Part shown: positions 1 to 9,960 of the stretch, one piece after another
How the letters are laid out: each line of letters begins with the position of its first letter
How positions within the stretch are numbered: the first letter of the stretch is position 1
Assembly (NCBI RefSeq): GCF_901933205.1
Contig: NC_044590.1
Coordinates: 10,381,501-10,445,500, forward strand
Source of the DNA: Camarhynchus parvulus
Lineage: Eukaryota; Chordata; Aves; Passeriformes; Thraupidae
DNA: 64,000 nt
Direction: 5' to 3'
Translations under genes and position numbers: made by a program
The notes under the pieces: generated by a model
Told to the model about the DNA's origin: nothing
Database searches by the model: none
What the model saw: the letters and a program-made list of their open reading frames with translations, nothing else

Positions 1-1320
1 AGTGCAGGAATTTCTAAATTATGCTTTATATCTTTGCAACTACCTATCTTTATTTCTAACAACCCCCATGCTCTAGATGCGAGAGCAGATAAGTCACCTA
101 TTAAAATAAAATATCATTTTCAGTTCAGGACAAAGCAATAAACCATCAGTTATATTTCTCATCTCCAGTAACAGCCACAGTCCAGGCAGGCTGCAACAAC
201 AGTCTCAAAGAAAAACCCTGCTGTGTCCATGTACTAAGCCTGAATGGAATAATCTTTCTATTTTAGGCTTAAAAATGACGCATTGAGACATGAAAGGGAA
301 AAGAGAAGAGAGTTTGCTGTGAGAAATCATTGCAGCACTCACAACATCTCCTGTAGAACTTATGCTCTGTCAGCTGGATGCCCTATGAAGGAGAAAAGGG
401 AGGACACTGCAGGCAGACTGCCCAAAGCACAGCATGCAGAGCACTGCTAGAGACTGTCCCCTTAACCAGGCTGGATCTAGTCAGGGAATCCTGGATTCTA
501 CACCATCTACTGAGGTAAATGCTGGTGTGCTGCAGCTACCATTTACTATATTATAGAGAACAGGAAAAATGAGGCTTATAAAATGGCACCTCAGCTCTCT
601 GTAAAAAAAGAATGCTGCAGCAGAAACTTCACCCACATCAGAGTCTGGCAGCAGTTGTGAAGACAAAGGAGCAGTGGGTGCTTTCTGTGCACCTTGCTAA
701 CAGTGAGAAGTCATTGCCCTCAGCATCTCCTTTTCCCTCTCACAGCACATCCAGATGATGTTATGCTCTCCAACTCAAAATATGCATATGCAAAAATTTC
801 TCACAATAAAACTGTTTCTCCTTTTGCCTGACATTTTTACAAGGGGAAACCAAAAAATCCCACACCATATAAAAACAACAAAAACCAAACACAAGAAATA
901 TTAAGGACCTAGTGATGAATTGCTAGAAAGAGGTAAACAACCTCTTGTTTCTTCCACTGGCTGCATAACTAAATGCAGATTTACATCACTGTTTCACCTT
1001 GTGGAAGAAGTTGAGGGTCACACAAGCACAGTTCTAGTCCTGAGTCAATCACAGCTCAGCCCTAAGTTCTGCACACAGTTCTGCTGACATCAGTCAGTTT
1101 TACTTCAAAGCTTCTACATCTGCAGTCCTGGAATGCTGGAATGTTTGGCCAGACCCACTAATCAGGTAGAATTCAGTGTGTAACACCAGCAGCTCTTAGA
1201 GAAAGACAAGCAGAAACATCTTTTCCTTCAGGAGCTCGTGCAGATTCCTGCTATTCAGCAAAGCCTGCTGATAAACTGGAGGTTCTAATGCCAGCAGACT
1301 GGGGAGATGGGGACACTCAC
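1..1320 (-). other. DHX35: DHX35 intron 4 (partial)
   Basis: No helicase-like coding segment with splice sites was found here on the minus strand. The sequence is AT-rich and unremarkable, with no recognised repeat. Confidence 0.7.
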
Positions 1321-1398
1321 TGAAACTGCAGCGACCCGACGAGGCTGTGTCACCCCAACAACTCTGCCTTCAGCTGTCCAGCCAGCTTCTGCCAGGTA
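1321..1398 (-). CDS. DHX35: DHX35 coding exon 4 (motif Ia)
   Basis: Acceptor TTTGCAG and donor GTGAGT flank 26 in-phase codons, beginning YLAEAGWTAEGRVVG and including TQPRRVAAVS (motif Ia). The next exon was not found between 1 and 1320, so it lies beyond the left edge. Confidence 0.93.
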
Positions 1399-3600
1399 CT
1401 GCAAACAACAGTGGGGAGAAGAGAGACACTGTCATGCTGTGCTTACACCAAGGTGTTAGCTCCTCACACTTTGTGCTTTTACCTGGTTCTGCTCAATACT
1501 CCATGGAAAATCCCCTGATCTCACCAACCTAGACAGACACTTACTTGTGGAATCTGCGTTGATTTCCCACATCCCGTTTCTCCAATAATCACCAGGGTCT
1601 GGTAGTTCTCCACTAGGTAAAGTATGTGATTTCTTAGCTGAAAGAGAAGATGACATTTAAACATAAAAATCAGATTGTATAAAAATAAGAAAACAATTAA
1701 AACTATAATATTTACATATCTGGCATACACAGTAACTCCTTGTTACATGGAGTTCACTGCCAAAAGCTAACCAGTCCTTTAAAATCTATAAATGACATGT
1801 ACAGCATACAGTAAATAACATCCATCAACAAAGCCCTTACAACTGTCAGTTACAGATGCCAAACAGGACAATAAATTCCAACAAATAGAGAGCAAAGCCA
1901 TAAAATTATTATTTATGTTGCAAAGTGATTTAATACTGCTCTTTTAAAAAAAGAAACCAAGAAAAAAAACACAACCAAAACCAAACACAAGAACCAGGCA
2001 TCATACAACACATTTAATATATCAAAAAGAACTCCTGTACCTTAAAAACAGGCAGCTTTTGCCTTTGCTGTTCAATGGACAGGGAAGCATAAGGGTTGTA
2101 GATGACAGTGACAGCGCTGCTCTCAGCAGGGCTCTGCCTCTCCTCCGAGACACTGACACCAGGACCTTCTGAGCCTACACAACAGGAGTGAATTTTAACT
2201 GGAACAACACACTTCTGCCTGGTGCATCACAATACAGCCAAAATAAGTATGTTTCATACAAGTAGGAATCATGGGTGGCAGCATATTAAAAAAAAAACCC
2301 TGAGTTTTCTCTGAAAGCAATCAAAATATTACCTAACAATAAACAAGGGATATGCCCCTCTCTTCAGCTCTGAATTTACCTCAGGAACTGAAACTTGATT
2401 TATTCCTGCTGCAAATTATCACAAAGCTACTGACAACTGAAACTGTGGAATCACGCAAGGGAACTAGAGACAAAACTCATCTCAGTAACAGAATGGGTCA
2501 TCTCCAGCTGCAGATTCAACCAGGAAAGCCTGAGAGCAAAGAGGAGGATTCCCCTGTTTTGGAGGATTCCCCTGCCTGCACTTCTCCCACTGTTAAAAGG
2601 TTAGTCCTTTTCAGAGCTGCCAAGCGGTTCTACCACAAATCAACAATTACCAACATTATTTCCAAGTGCTTCTTTCAGAGCTGCTCTCCCTGGTGTTAAC
2701 CATGGTTACTCCCACTCATGGCCAGGATTTTGCTCCTCCCTCAGAATTCCTTGGGATCCCCCTGCACACTTCACCTCCCCTGGAGACCCCGGTAAAGGGC
2801 AGCACACCCACCCCACAAACCCCCCCCCATCCCCTCCCCTGCCACCCCAACACCGGGCAGCACCCAGCCGGAGCTACAAACACCCCCTGGGCTTTGGCAG
2901 GGAGGGGACAGCCATTCCCCCACTGTCATCAAAGTTGGAAAAGACCTTCACCATCCTCCAGCCCAACCATCACCCCTGCTCCACCACTGTAATCCCTAAA
3001 CCACATCACCCAGCACCATTCTCAGACTCCTCTTAAAAACCCTCACGGATGGTGACTCCACCACCTCCCCGGGCAAATTATTCCAATGCCTGACCACCCG
3101 AACAGTGAAATAAAAAATTATAATAGCTAATGGAAAAATTATACTAGCTAATGCCGTGTCTCGGTTTAATGCAATTTCCCCGGTTCTCTGACGGCAGACA
3201 CGGCAGAAGGGACCGGCTCAGCACAGCCTCCCGTCAGGGAGTTGTAGGGAGCGATGAGGTCACCCCTAAGCCTCCTCTTCTGGAGAAAAGCAAACCCAGC
3301 TGCCGCTCCTCATAAGACACGTTCTCGAATCCTTCCACAGCCTTGCTGCCCTTCACTGTAAACGCGCCAGCGACCCCAAAGAGCAAGGGGGGCAGCGCCG
3401 CACTCCTCACCACGGCCAGCCCGCTCGGAGCTCTGTCCCCCACACCACACCCCTCACCACGGCCAGCAGGGCTGCATTCCCCGCACCCCTCACGGCGGGC
3501 AGCCCGCGGCGGGGCTCCGTGCCCCGCACCCCCACATCCCGCACCCCCACATTCCCTCACCCGGCTTCCAAAACTTCACCGGCCCCACGGGCGCCGCCAT
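1321..3600 (-). CDS. DHX35: DHX35, DEAH-box RNA helicase 35, 5' part (exons 1-4)
   Basis: Spliced coding sequence, complement of join(1321..1398,1545..1637,2041..2174,3561..3600), 115 codons, continuing off the left edge. The product is an SF2 DEAH-box ATP-dependent RNA helicase associated with the spliceosome (family knowledge). The conceptual protein starts MAAPVGPVKFWKPG. Helicase motif I (GETGCGKST, Walker A) is in exon 3 and motif Ia (TQPRRVAA) in exon 4. All junctions have GT donors and AG acceptors, and the phases agree. The DEAH box itself and the rest of the helicase core would be on exons outside the window. The residues follow the known DHX35 sequence closely, and the neighbours FAM83D and PPP1R16B match human 20q11. 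The start ATG sits in a CpG-rich promoter. Identification is secure; the gene is partial here. Confidence 0.95.
1545..1637 (-). CDS. DHX35: DHX35 coding exon 3 (Walker A)
   Basis: Acceptor CTCTTTCAG and donor GTAAGT flank 31 in-phase codons. They contain YLVENYQTLVIIGETGCGKS, that is, helicase motif I for ATP binding, ending STQIPQ. Confidence 0.95.
2041..2174 (-). CDS. DHX35: DHX35 coding exon 2
   Basis: Acceptor TTGTGTAG precedes the exon and donor GTACAG follows it. It encodes GSEGPGVSVSEERQ at the start and ends SIEQQRQKLPVFK. This is the N-terminal segment before the helicase core, and the phase matches exon 1 (split Gly codon). Confidence 0.93.
2926..3365 (-). repeat. CR1 LINE 3' fragments in DHX35 intron 1
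   Basis: Two collinear blocks (about 2926-3110 and 3225-3365) read on the plus strand as the reverse complement of the avian CR1 3' part. Diagnostic phrases are GTTGGAAAAGACCTT near 2932 and GAGCGATGAGGTCACCCCTA near 3250. About 115 bp of unrelated sequence separates the blocks. The right block ends about 195 bp short of DHX35 exon 1. Confidence 0.75.
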
Positions 3601-3720
3601 CTTGGGGTGAGAGGGCGGCCGGAAGCGGCGCCCACGTGACGCGGTCAGCGTTGCCATGGAGACCGCCCCCTCGTCCCGGGTCCTCCCCTCACGTGTAGGG
3701 CCCGAAGGTTCCCGCCCATG
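3190..3720 (-). promoter_or_regulatory. DHX35: CpG-rich promoter region of DHX35
   Basis: GC-rich, CpG-dense sequence surrounds the DHX35 start codon. Upstream of the ATG are an ETS-type CCGGAAG (3619-3625), an E-box/USF-type CACGTGAC (3633-3640) and an RFX X-box-like GTTGCCATGGAGAC (3650-3663). There is no TATA box. This looks like a housekeeping promoter; factor assignments are by motif only. Confidence 0.65.
3561..3600 (-). CDS. DHX35: DHX35 coding exon 1
   Basis: Forty coding bases from ATG (3598-3600). They encode MAAPVGPVKFWKP plus the first base of a Gly codon, followed by donor GTGAGG. The start context is AAGATGG. It lies inside a CpG-rich block, as expected for a first exon. Confidence 0.9.
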
Positions 3721-3739
3721 GCAGATCTGCCCTTCTTCC

Positions 3740-4378
3740 TGTGAAAAATGCCTATTTTATGATGGGCTTTTCGCAAATATTAAAATGAATATTATATGTG
3801 TTGTGTTAGAAAGTTATGCTGTATTAATTCTCATAAGGAGCGTGTTAAATATAGTTTTAGGTTATAACAAAATGTTCAAATAGAAACTACGCTATGTAGG
3901 ATACTTTTTTTTTCCTAAAGAAAGGACTCGCACTGAGATAGCAGCCACAGGACACCTAAATCTTTCAGAGAAAGAGAATTTATTGCTCCATTATCAGGAG
4001 AAACTAATTTCTTCCTGCCTCGCTCAGCCCTGAGACGGAGTCAGGATTATGATGAAGAAGTTGACACTGCCCAGACAGAATCCTGTGTTTGAATGGAATT
4101 TATGCATCATGTATGAGGTGTATGAATATGCAACAGGCTGTTGCTTTTAAGGGTTAATCCTCTGTTAACGTGGGTCCTTTTTTGAGCTTATGCTGCCCAG
4201 AAAAAGGTACCCGGACTGTCCATAACTCTTTGTTTCTATTGTCTTATATTGTCCTAATCCAAAGTGTCCAAATTATTATTACTCCAATTGTATTCCTATT
4301 TTTATAATTTTATTTTTATAATTTTATTACTATTAAACTTTTAAAATTTTAAAAAACAAGCGATTGGCGTTTTTCACA
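3740..4378 (-). mobile_element. Solo LTR upstream of DHX35 (639 bp)
   Basis: The element runs TG...CA with inverted-repeat ends (TGTGAAAAATGCC / GGCGTTTTTCACA, 12 of 13 positions paired). It is flanked by a 4-bp direct repeat TTCC (3736-3739 and 4379-4382), as expected of a target duplication. A second copy of the same family is at 40729-41352. On the minus strand there is a TATAA-containing stretch followed by AATAAA (near 3968-3975), so the likely LTR sense is minus, the same as DHX35. No internal retroviral sequence is next to it. Class is uncertain; a 4-bp duplication is more usual for class I elements. Confidence 0.75.
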
Positions 4379-4579
4379 TTCCCTCTGCCTTTCTCCCCTC
4401 ACAAGACAAAGACCTGCAGCCGAGAGACACCGGAGTTCCTGTTAGCACTTAGTAACAGCCAGTGCCCAGCAAACTGTGGTGCAGGTGGGTGGCTTGGCAG
4501 TGCCTGGCCAAGGAACAGTGGACTATAAAGGAATAAGGTGCAAACTGGCATCAGGTGAGGCCCTGGCACTCAGAAGCTG

Positions 4580-4735
4580 GGACTGCTCCATCCCTGGCAG
4601 CATCCACGGACAGGTTGAACAGGGCTTGGAGCAATCTGGGATAGTGAAATGTGTCCCTGCTCATGGCAGGGGTTGGGTTGGAAAAGACCTCAAAGCTGAT
4701 CTCATCCCAACCCCTTCTGTGCTGGGGGAGCATTT
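4580..4735 (+). repeat. CR1 LINE 3' fragment
   Basis: Diverged forward-oriented CR1 3' end: GACAGGTTGAACAGGGCTTG, then TCATGGCAGGGGTTGGGTTG near 4661, then AAAAGACCTC. It lacks the terminal ATTCTATG repeats. Confidence 0.6.
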
Positions 4736-6320
4736 AACAGGGTCGAAAGATCACTGCCGGAAAGTCCCTGCTCATTAATTAATTAATTAGAGCTGATTCC
4801 TTCTCCAGTGAAGGATGCCTCCACAGCTGCTGGACTTCACACCAGGCAAGGTGTAAAGGACAAGAAAGCCGAAGGACAAGAAAGAAAATTATCACACTAA
4901 TAGTGAATAGATGCAGCTGTGCCCCACCACAGGCTGCTTACGGCCTGTTTAAACCACAAACAAACCCATGAGAGCCCATGGAAGTTAATATTGAATTAAA
5001 CTTAACGTAGGCTTTGAGTTAATTAAGTAGAAGCTGAAGGAAATAAAAAAAAATAGACAGCCCAAACTGCTTCTAGTAAGTTTAGTAATACTGTCATATA
5101 TTCATGCTTATGGGAAAGTAAAAATCTAATCACATCTTATATTCTTATAACTTCCCACACCAGCAGTGCAGTTATGGTGATTAACACAAACTGTACCTCA
5201 CAACACTTTACCTCCATGGTCACTTGTTATGCTGAGTAACCACATGTAAAAGAGGTTATTACGTTATAATTATGACGTTCTTTAATGTTCTAAGTATATG
5301 TTTCAATGCACTTTTGATATTAAGTCCACACTATCAAAAATAAACACAACTCACAGTATTTTGTATCATCAATATATTAGTAATAGTTGAGAAAAAATCC
5401 CACATGGAAAGAGCTGCCTATTAAAGTAATGAGATTAATAACAAAGTGGAGAAGTTATGCTTGAAAAAATATATACAGATAATTATTATGAAAATAAGAC
5501 TGCACAAACAGTATTTTGCATAAAGTCCAACATTATATAGGGTTTGCCTTTATGGAAAATATAGCTAAGAAAAGAAATACACATTTCAAACTTCTTTACA
5601 TCTGGATGGAAGTTAATCGTATAAAGCTATGAACTATTGAATATTTACAGATTAGGAGAGCCAGAGTGATTACATTTCCATGATTGTCAGTGCAGAAAAA
5701 AGAGGGCCCAGATTAGTTGCATATTAATCAGTACATTTTTGCAATGTACATTTCTGTAAGATCCATCTGTCCAGTTTAATGTCACCTTGCTGCTGTTTAG
5801 CTGAAATTCCTCTGCCAAGTTTTAACTTTCCCCTCTGAAGCCCAGAACCCACAAGATGCTCACACAAGCACATACCTGAGTATTTTGCAGTAGAAGAGTA
5901 ACAAGAACAATTGAGAAATTATAAACCTTTGTTTTGGCTAATGAATATCTGCATTGGCAGGCTGCTGGAACTTCAGTGCCTCAATGTGCAGCTGTTTGGG
6001 AGGATAGCTTATTCATTTGAGGGTGATATTTTTCCCTCCAGAAATGAATGGATTAAAAAATAATAATATAAAATTGAGCTTCCAAGAGACCTTAAAAATG
6101 GTTCTGTCACTGCCTTCTGTGTCACTGCATTTCTGGTGAAATTAGGACTTTTGTGAAGAGGCAGCAGCTTCACAGATTTCAGATCTACTCAGCTTTTCCC
6201 ACTAGACCAGACAGCAGCAGCAGCCACAAAGATAACAAGAAGCCTGTCTGGTAATGCCAAGGAATTGGTCTTTGGCTCTCCTACAAACATAGTGGGTCCT
6301 TTAGAATATTATCCCTCACA

Positions 6321-6326
6321 TTTATT
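6321..6326 (-). promoter_or_regulatory. Candidate poly(A) signal for FAM83D copy A
   Basis: AATAAA on the minus strand, about 610 bp downstream of the copy A stop codon. Position only; no transcript evidence. Confidence 0.3.
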
Positions 6327-6934
6327 GCATGATGTCCAGCAATCCAACCAGTCTAATATAAAGGCCATTTGAAATTCAGTCACACTAAAGCCTTGTTTGC
6401 TGACACATTAGCTCGTTCTGCCTGCCAGCATAGCTTTGTATGAAGAAAATGTAACATTTGAGGGGTAATAGTGTGGTACTGACCTACTGGCTTCTAGATT
6501 AGGATTATTCCTGATTTGTGTCATGAACCAGTTGGTGGAGAGTTTGTACAAGACCAAGACTAATTTCAGAGCCTGCTTTCATTTTGGAACAGACTTTCAA
6601 GCAATATGAATTCCAATACCTAGATTTCTTAACAAAAAAAAAAAAAAAAGGGTTGAGCTACTGAGCTATGACACTGCCAACCCATCAGCTTAAAACATGC
6701 ACGAACAGGATGAGAAATGAAAATTTAACAGAATTGTAGAAGTCAATAATGGCTTTATAGTCAATAATGGCTTTATATATTCTTCAAACAAAGCCACAAT
6801 TCCAGTTTCACTTTCTCTCAGTCTGAGGTTTCTTTCCCAGCTGCCCTCACAAACACACTGCAGGACAGTGCTGGGCAGGGATGGACAGACGTGGTTCCTG
6901 AGGTTCTGCTGCTTGCTCTGCATGGACATGCAGT

Positions 6935-7325
6935 TCATCTCTCTATGATCCAGTGTGGCCTCATAACCAGGGAGCCATTCCTCTTAGTCAGCGGGGGAGA
7001 GGTGTGCAGCATGTTATTTGGGGTGTACACAGCCTCCCTGGAGGCGTGCAGCCAGCTCCTCTTCCTCTTCAGCTCTCCTACAAATGCTCTCAGATACAAA
7101 AATTCCATTCTCAGGAAGTGTTCCCTGGTCATGTCTCTGGAAGCCACTGTTATCCTGAACAGCTGGTCCCACACCCTGTTCTTCTTGCAGCTAGAAAACT
7201 CTTTGAGGTTGATAGGCTTTGACCGTGAATGAAGAATCCGAAATTCCAGGTCAAAGTGTGTAACTGCTGGGCCTGACAGGATCAAAATGTTACTGCTGTT
7301 CAGCTTCCCATCTGTCCACGTAAAA
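6935..7325 (-). CDS. FAM83D: FAM83D copy A exon 4 (short, terminal)
   Basis: Acceptor TTGCTAG, then [19 protein letters not shown] and [16 protein letters not shown], as in the end of the DUF1669 domain. The frame ends at TGA (6935-6937) after ...RPHWIIER, about 190 residues before the end of copy B. Confidence 0.88.
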
Positions 7326-9816
7326 CTAGCAAAGGAAGAGTGAGAAAATGATGAGTTAATTCCAAATAATCAGTAAAGAAAGTATTCACTGGAAATTCTC
7401 CTTCATCACATTTAGTTATGCTCTTCTTACAACCCAACTGATGAGCAGTGGGCTCTTTTAAGGATAAATGTTGGTCATAAAATATGATCAGGAAAGCAAT
7501 TCTGCAGCACTGCTGGTTTTCCTTTCCATGGAGAGAAATCATGTAAATCAAGAGAAAGAAATTGCACTTGCCTGTAGGAGCCTGTGGTCACTCTAATGCC
7601 ATCAATCAACATGAACTTTTCACGGACTTTTCCAATGATTTTGGTGCCCGACCTGGTGCAGTACGTGCTCCCCGTGATAATCCGAACCCTCATCAGCTGT
7701 TAATGACACAGCAAGAGTCAGGTGCACTGAAAAGTTCAGTGATTGCATTAAAAGAGTAACACAGCAACAACCATACCTGATGAACTGGCACAAGAGTCAC
7801 CCACAGGGAACCAAGTGAGGATTTTGTCTTGTTTTTGTAGGCAAAGAGGTGACATTTAGGGGCAAACCCATAAACTGACTGTGCAGAATGGGACTGTGAA
7901 AATTCCTGTCACCTAATCATCAGGATCCAAATTCCACAGACTCCTGAGAACCTGCTTCTCCCTCAGCCTTCAAAGTCTCGACAAGCCCAAGCAACTCCAG
8001 TCATGCTTTAGAACTGGACATTCCCCCTGCATTTCCTTGAACTTTCAATTAGTATTTGTGCTCAGAAAGCAGCTGTAACATCCAATTACAAAGGTTTCAG
8101 ATTTTCTATTAATTACTATCTTATGTAGGAATAGTTAAATCTTCCAAGATAGAGCTGGAGCTACATAACACCCATTTTAAGTTGTGGCAGCAGGTGTAAT
8201 AATTTCTTCACAGCTTAAAGATTACAGTCATTAGAGGATCAGTTCTCTACCCCTATAAATATGACAAGGCTCACCTTTTCCTGCTCAAGGTCAACTCCCA
8301 GATCCTTGCACATTTTTAGAAAGTGGGAAAATGAAGACTGGTCTAGAAGGATATACACTTTAACTTGCCGTTGGCTACAGGCTTCCAAGAGGTCTGTGAA
8401 GATATCAGTGTCTGTGAAGGAATCCATAACCAAGGCAATCATCTGAAACGAGTTTCAGAAGAAACCATTAGGCTGTTTCCACAGCATTGCAAAGGAGATA
8501 GCATATGAGAAATTTGAGTTTCAAATTAAATACTCCCCCTGCCTTTTTTTCGGGTGGTTATGGAACATGGTACAGTCTTCTGTGATAAAGAGTATTCTTC
8601 CTCACCCTGAGATAGAACTAGACTCTTGGTTTTACCCTATGTTAGGCATATTTGATCTCTTCCTAAGCAGGAGAGGGTTTTTTTTCTTTTTTTCTTTCTT
8701 TTTTCAAAAGAACAGATGTCTTTTGTCTCAAAAGCATTTCCAAAAGAAAAAGTTGAGCTTACTTCCAATACTACAGTTTTCTCATCTTCCAAATTTTCAA
8801 ATATAAAAAAACAGTAAGAAAACCCAAATCCACCAGTGTCTGACTGCTCTTTATATCTCAGCTCTCTGTTTGAGATAAAAGTCAAGTTCATCTTCACCTT
8901 ACTATTCAGATTCTCACATTTCAAGTCAAGATCTGAATAAAACATCCCTTGAGAGCCAGCTCCTACCCCCGCAGATCTTCCCCATGGACTGAACCCCAGG
9001 ATTCGCCGTGGATCCTCTGCAGGATGGGGAAGCAACGGCTCTTTCAGAGAGCTGGGAATGGGCACTCCGGGTGCCAAATCCGAGAGAACTCAGCGGCACC
9101 CAGAGAGCCCGGGCCCGGTTTTCAGCACTGTGGGAGTGGAAAAAGCTGGCAAATGATGAACCTGATTAAAAAATAACTACAAAAGATGCTGGAAAAGACA
9201 TAAAGCAATACGAAACAGCAGAGTGATTATAAACGGAAAAGTATGTAAGTAAGAGTATGTAAGAGTAAGCGGGGAAGGACGAGGCGTGCTCGGGAAGCCG
9301 CGCAGCGGCAGCGGGGCGCTGTGCGGGCAGTCAGTCACTCATTCACTCACTCACTCACTCACTGACCTGCCGGGCGGAGCGGATCTGGCGCCGCACCGCC
9401 TCCTTGCAGCCGTAGATGCTGTCCCCGCAGCCGGGCTGGAAATGCGCCTCCACCCGCGTCAGCCCGCGGAAGGCGCCGCTGGCGAAGCCCGGCCAGCCCA
9501 GTTCCAGCGCGGGCGGCTCCAGGTCCGAGCGCTCGGGGAAGTAGGTGAGCGACGAGGCGTCCAGCGAGGCTCCGGCCGAGGGCTCGGCCGCCGGCTCCGG
9601 GCCCGCGGCGGGCGGCAGCGCGGCCCGAGCGATGTCCTGCACCTCGGGCTCCGACAGGAAGGGCGGCAGCTGCTCCCGCCGCAGGAAAGCGCGCAGCGCC
9701 TCGGGGCCGCCCGCCACCAGCTCCTCCAGCGCCAGCCGCTGCGCCTCGCTGTACGGCCCGGCCGGCGGCGGCCAGCGCCCCGAGCCCTCCTCCAGACACT
9801 GCGACGCGTTGGCCAT
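6935..9816 (-). CDS. FAM83D: FAM83D-like protein, short copy A (377 aa)
   Basis: Spliced coding sequence, complement of join(6935..7325,7572..7696,8275..8442,9367..9816). FAM83D (CHICA) carries a DUF1669 pseudo-phospholipase-D domain that binds casein kinase 1 alpha and places it on the mitotic spindle (family knowledge). Exon 1 encodes [20 protein letters not shown] and continues with [10 protein letters not shown]; the DUF1669 part runs through residues about 20-290. The HxK position reads [10 protein letters not shown], so the histidine is Arg. The C-terminus stops at residue 377, whereas copy B has 568 residues and human about 585. It therefore lacks the TQT motifs and Ser-rich tail. Exon 1 is nearly identical to that of copy B while exons 2-4 are strongly diverged. 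The reading frame is open and splice sites are good, so it may be functional, but it could also be an early-stage decaying copy. Confidence 0.85.
7572..7696 (-). CDS. FAM83D: FAM83D copy A exon 3 (GC donor)
   Basis: 125 bp encoding [19 protein letters not shown], then [20 protein letters not shown] and SY. The acceptor is AACAG. The donor is GCAAGT, a non-canonical GC donor. The exon joins in phase to exon 4, restoring the Ser codon (AG|T). Confidence 0.9.
8275..8442 (-). CDS. FAM83D: FAM83D copy A exon 2
   Basis: 56 codons, [18 protein letters not shown] to ...DLEQEK, between acceptor TTTCAG and donor GTGAGC. Same length and phase as copy B exon 2, but 20 of 56 residues differ. Confidence 0.92.
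8443..9366 (-). other. FAM83D copy A intron 1
   Basis: 924 bp. It contains T-rich runs near 8680-8705 and, next to the exon 1 donor, a TCAC/CACT tetranucleotide run (9331-9363). No coding segment was recognised. Confidence 0.6.
9367..9816 (-). CDS. FAM83D: FAM83D copy A exon 1
   Basis: Exactly 150 codons from ATG (9814-9816, context GGCCATGG) to ...RRQIRSARQ, followed by donor GTCAGTGAG. It is GC-rich. It differs from copy B exon 1 (16679-17128) at one silent position (9502). Confidence 0.92.
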
Positions 9817-9827
9817 GGCCGGAGCGC

Positions 9828-9960
9828 CCCGGCGCTGCCCCGGCTCTTTATAGCGCTCCTTCCCCGCCCGGCTCCGCTCCTCCCGGCCGCTCGCCCACGG
9901 CACAGTCACGGGTGGCACAGCCCGCAGCCTTCCCCACGCCCAGGGAAGCGCCAACCTCGA
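9828..9960 (-). promoter_or_regulatory. FAM83D copy A promoter with TATA box
   Basis: On the minus strand a TATAAAG motif lies about 30 bp upstream of the copy A start codon (plus-strand ctttata at 9845-9851). GC-rich sequence lies further upstream. No TTTGAA/TTCAAA CHR element is seen near the start. The close TATA spacing implies a very short 5' UTR, or a start site upstream of the motif. Confidence 0.5.

Larger units (their letters stand above)
4383..6934. other. Intergenic region between DHX35 promoter and FAM83D copy A
   Basis: AT-rich, non-coding. It holds a CR1 3' end (about 4580-4735), a short TTAA run near 4776, a poly(A) run near 6632, and a 20-bp direct duplication (TCAATAATGGCTTTAT) around 6743-6780. 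A minus-strand AATAAA at 6321-6326 could end copy A transcripts. No gene was recognised. Confidence 0.6.

Noticed and set aside
6690..6938. Continuation of FAM83D copy A in a shifted frame
   Set aside because: The frame overlaps the stop but shows no TQT motifs and only a faint EEY-like match to copy B; a frameshift relic is possible but not supported.
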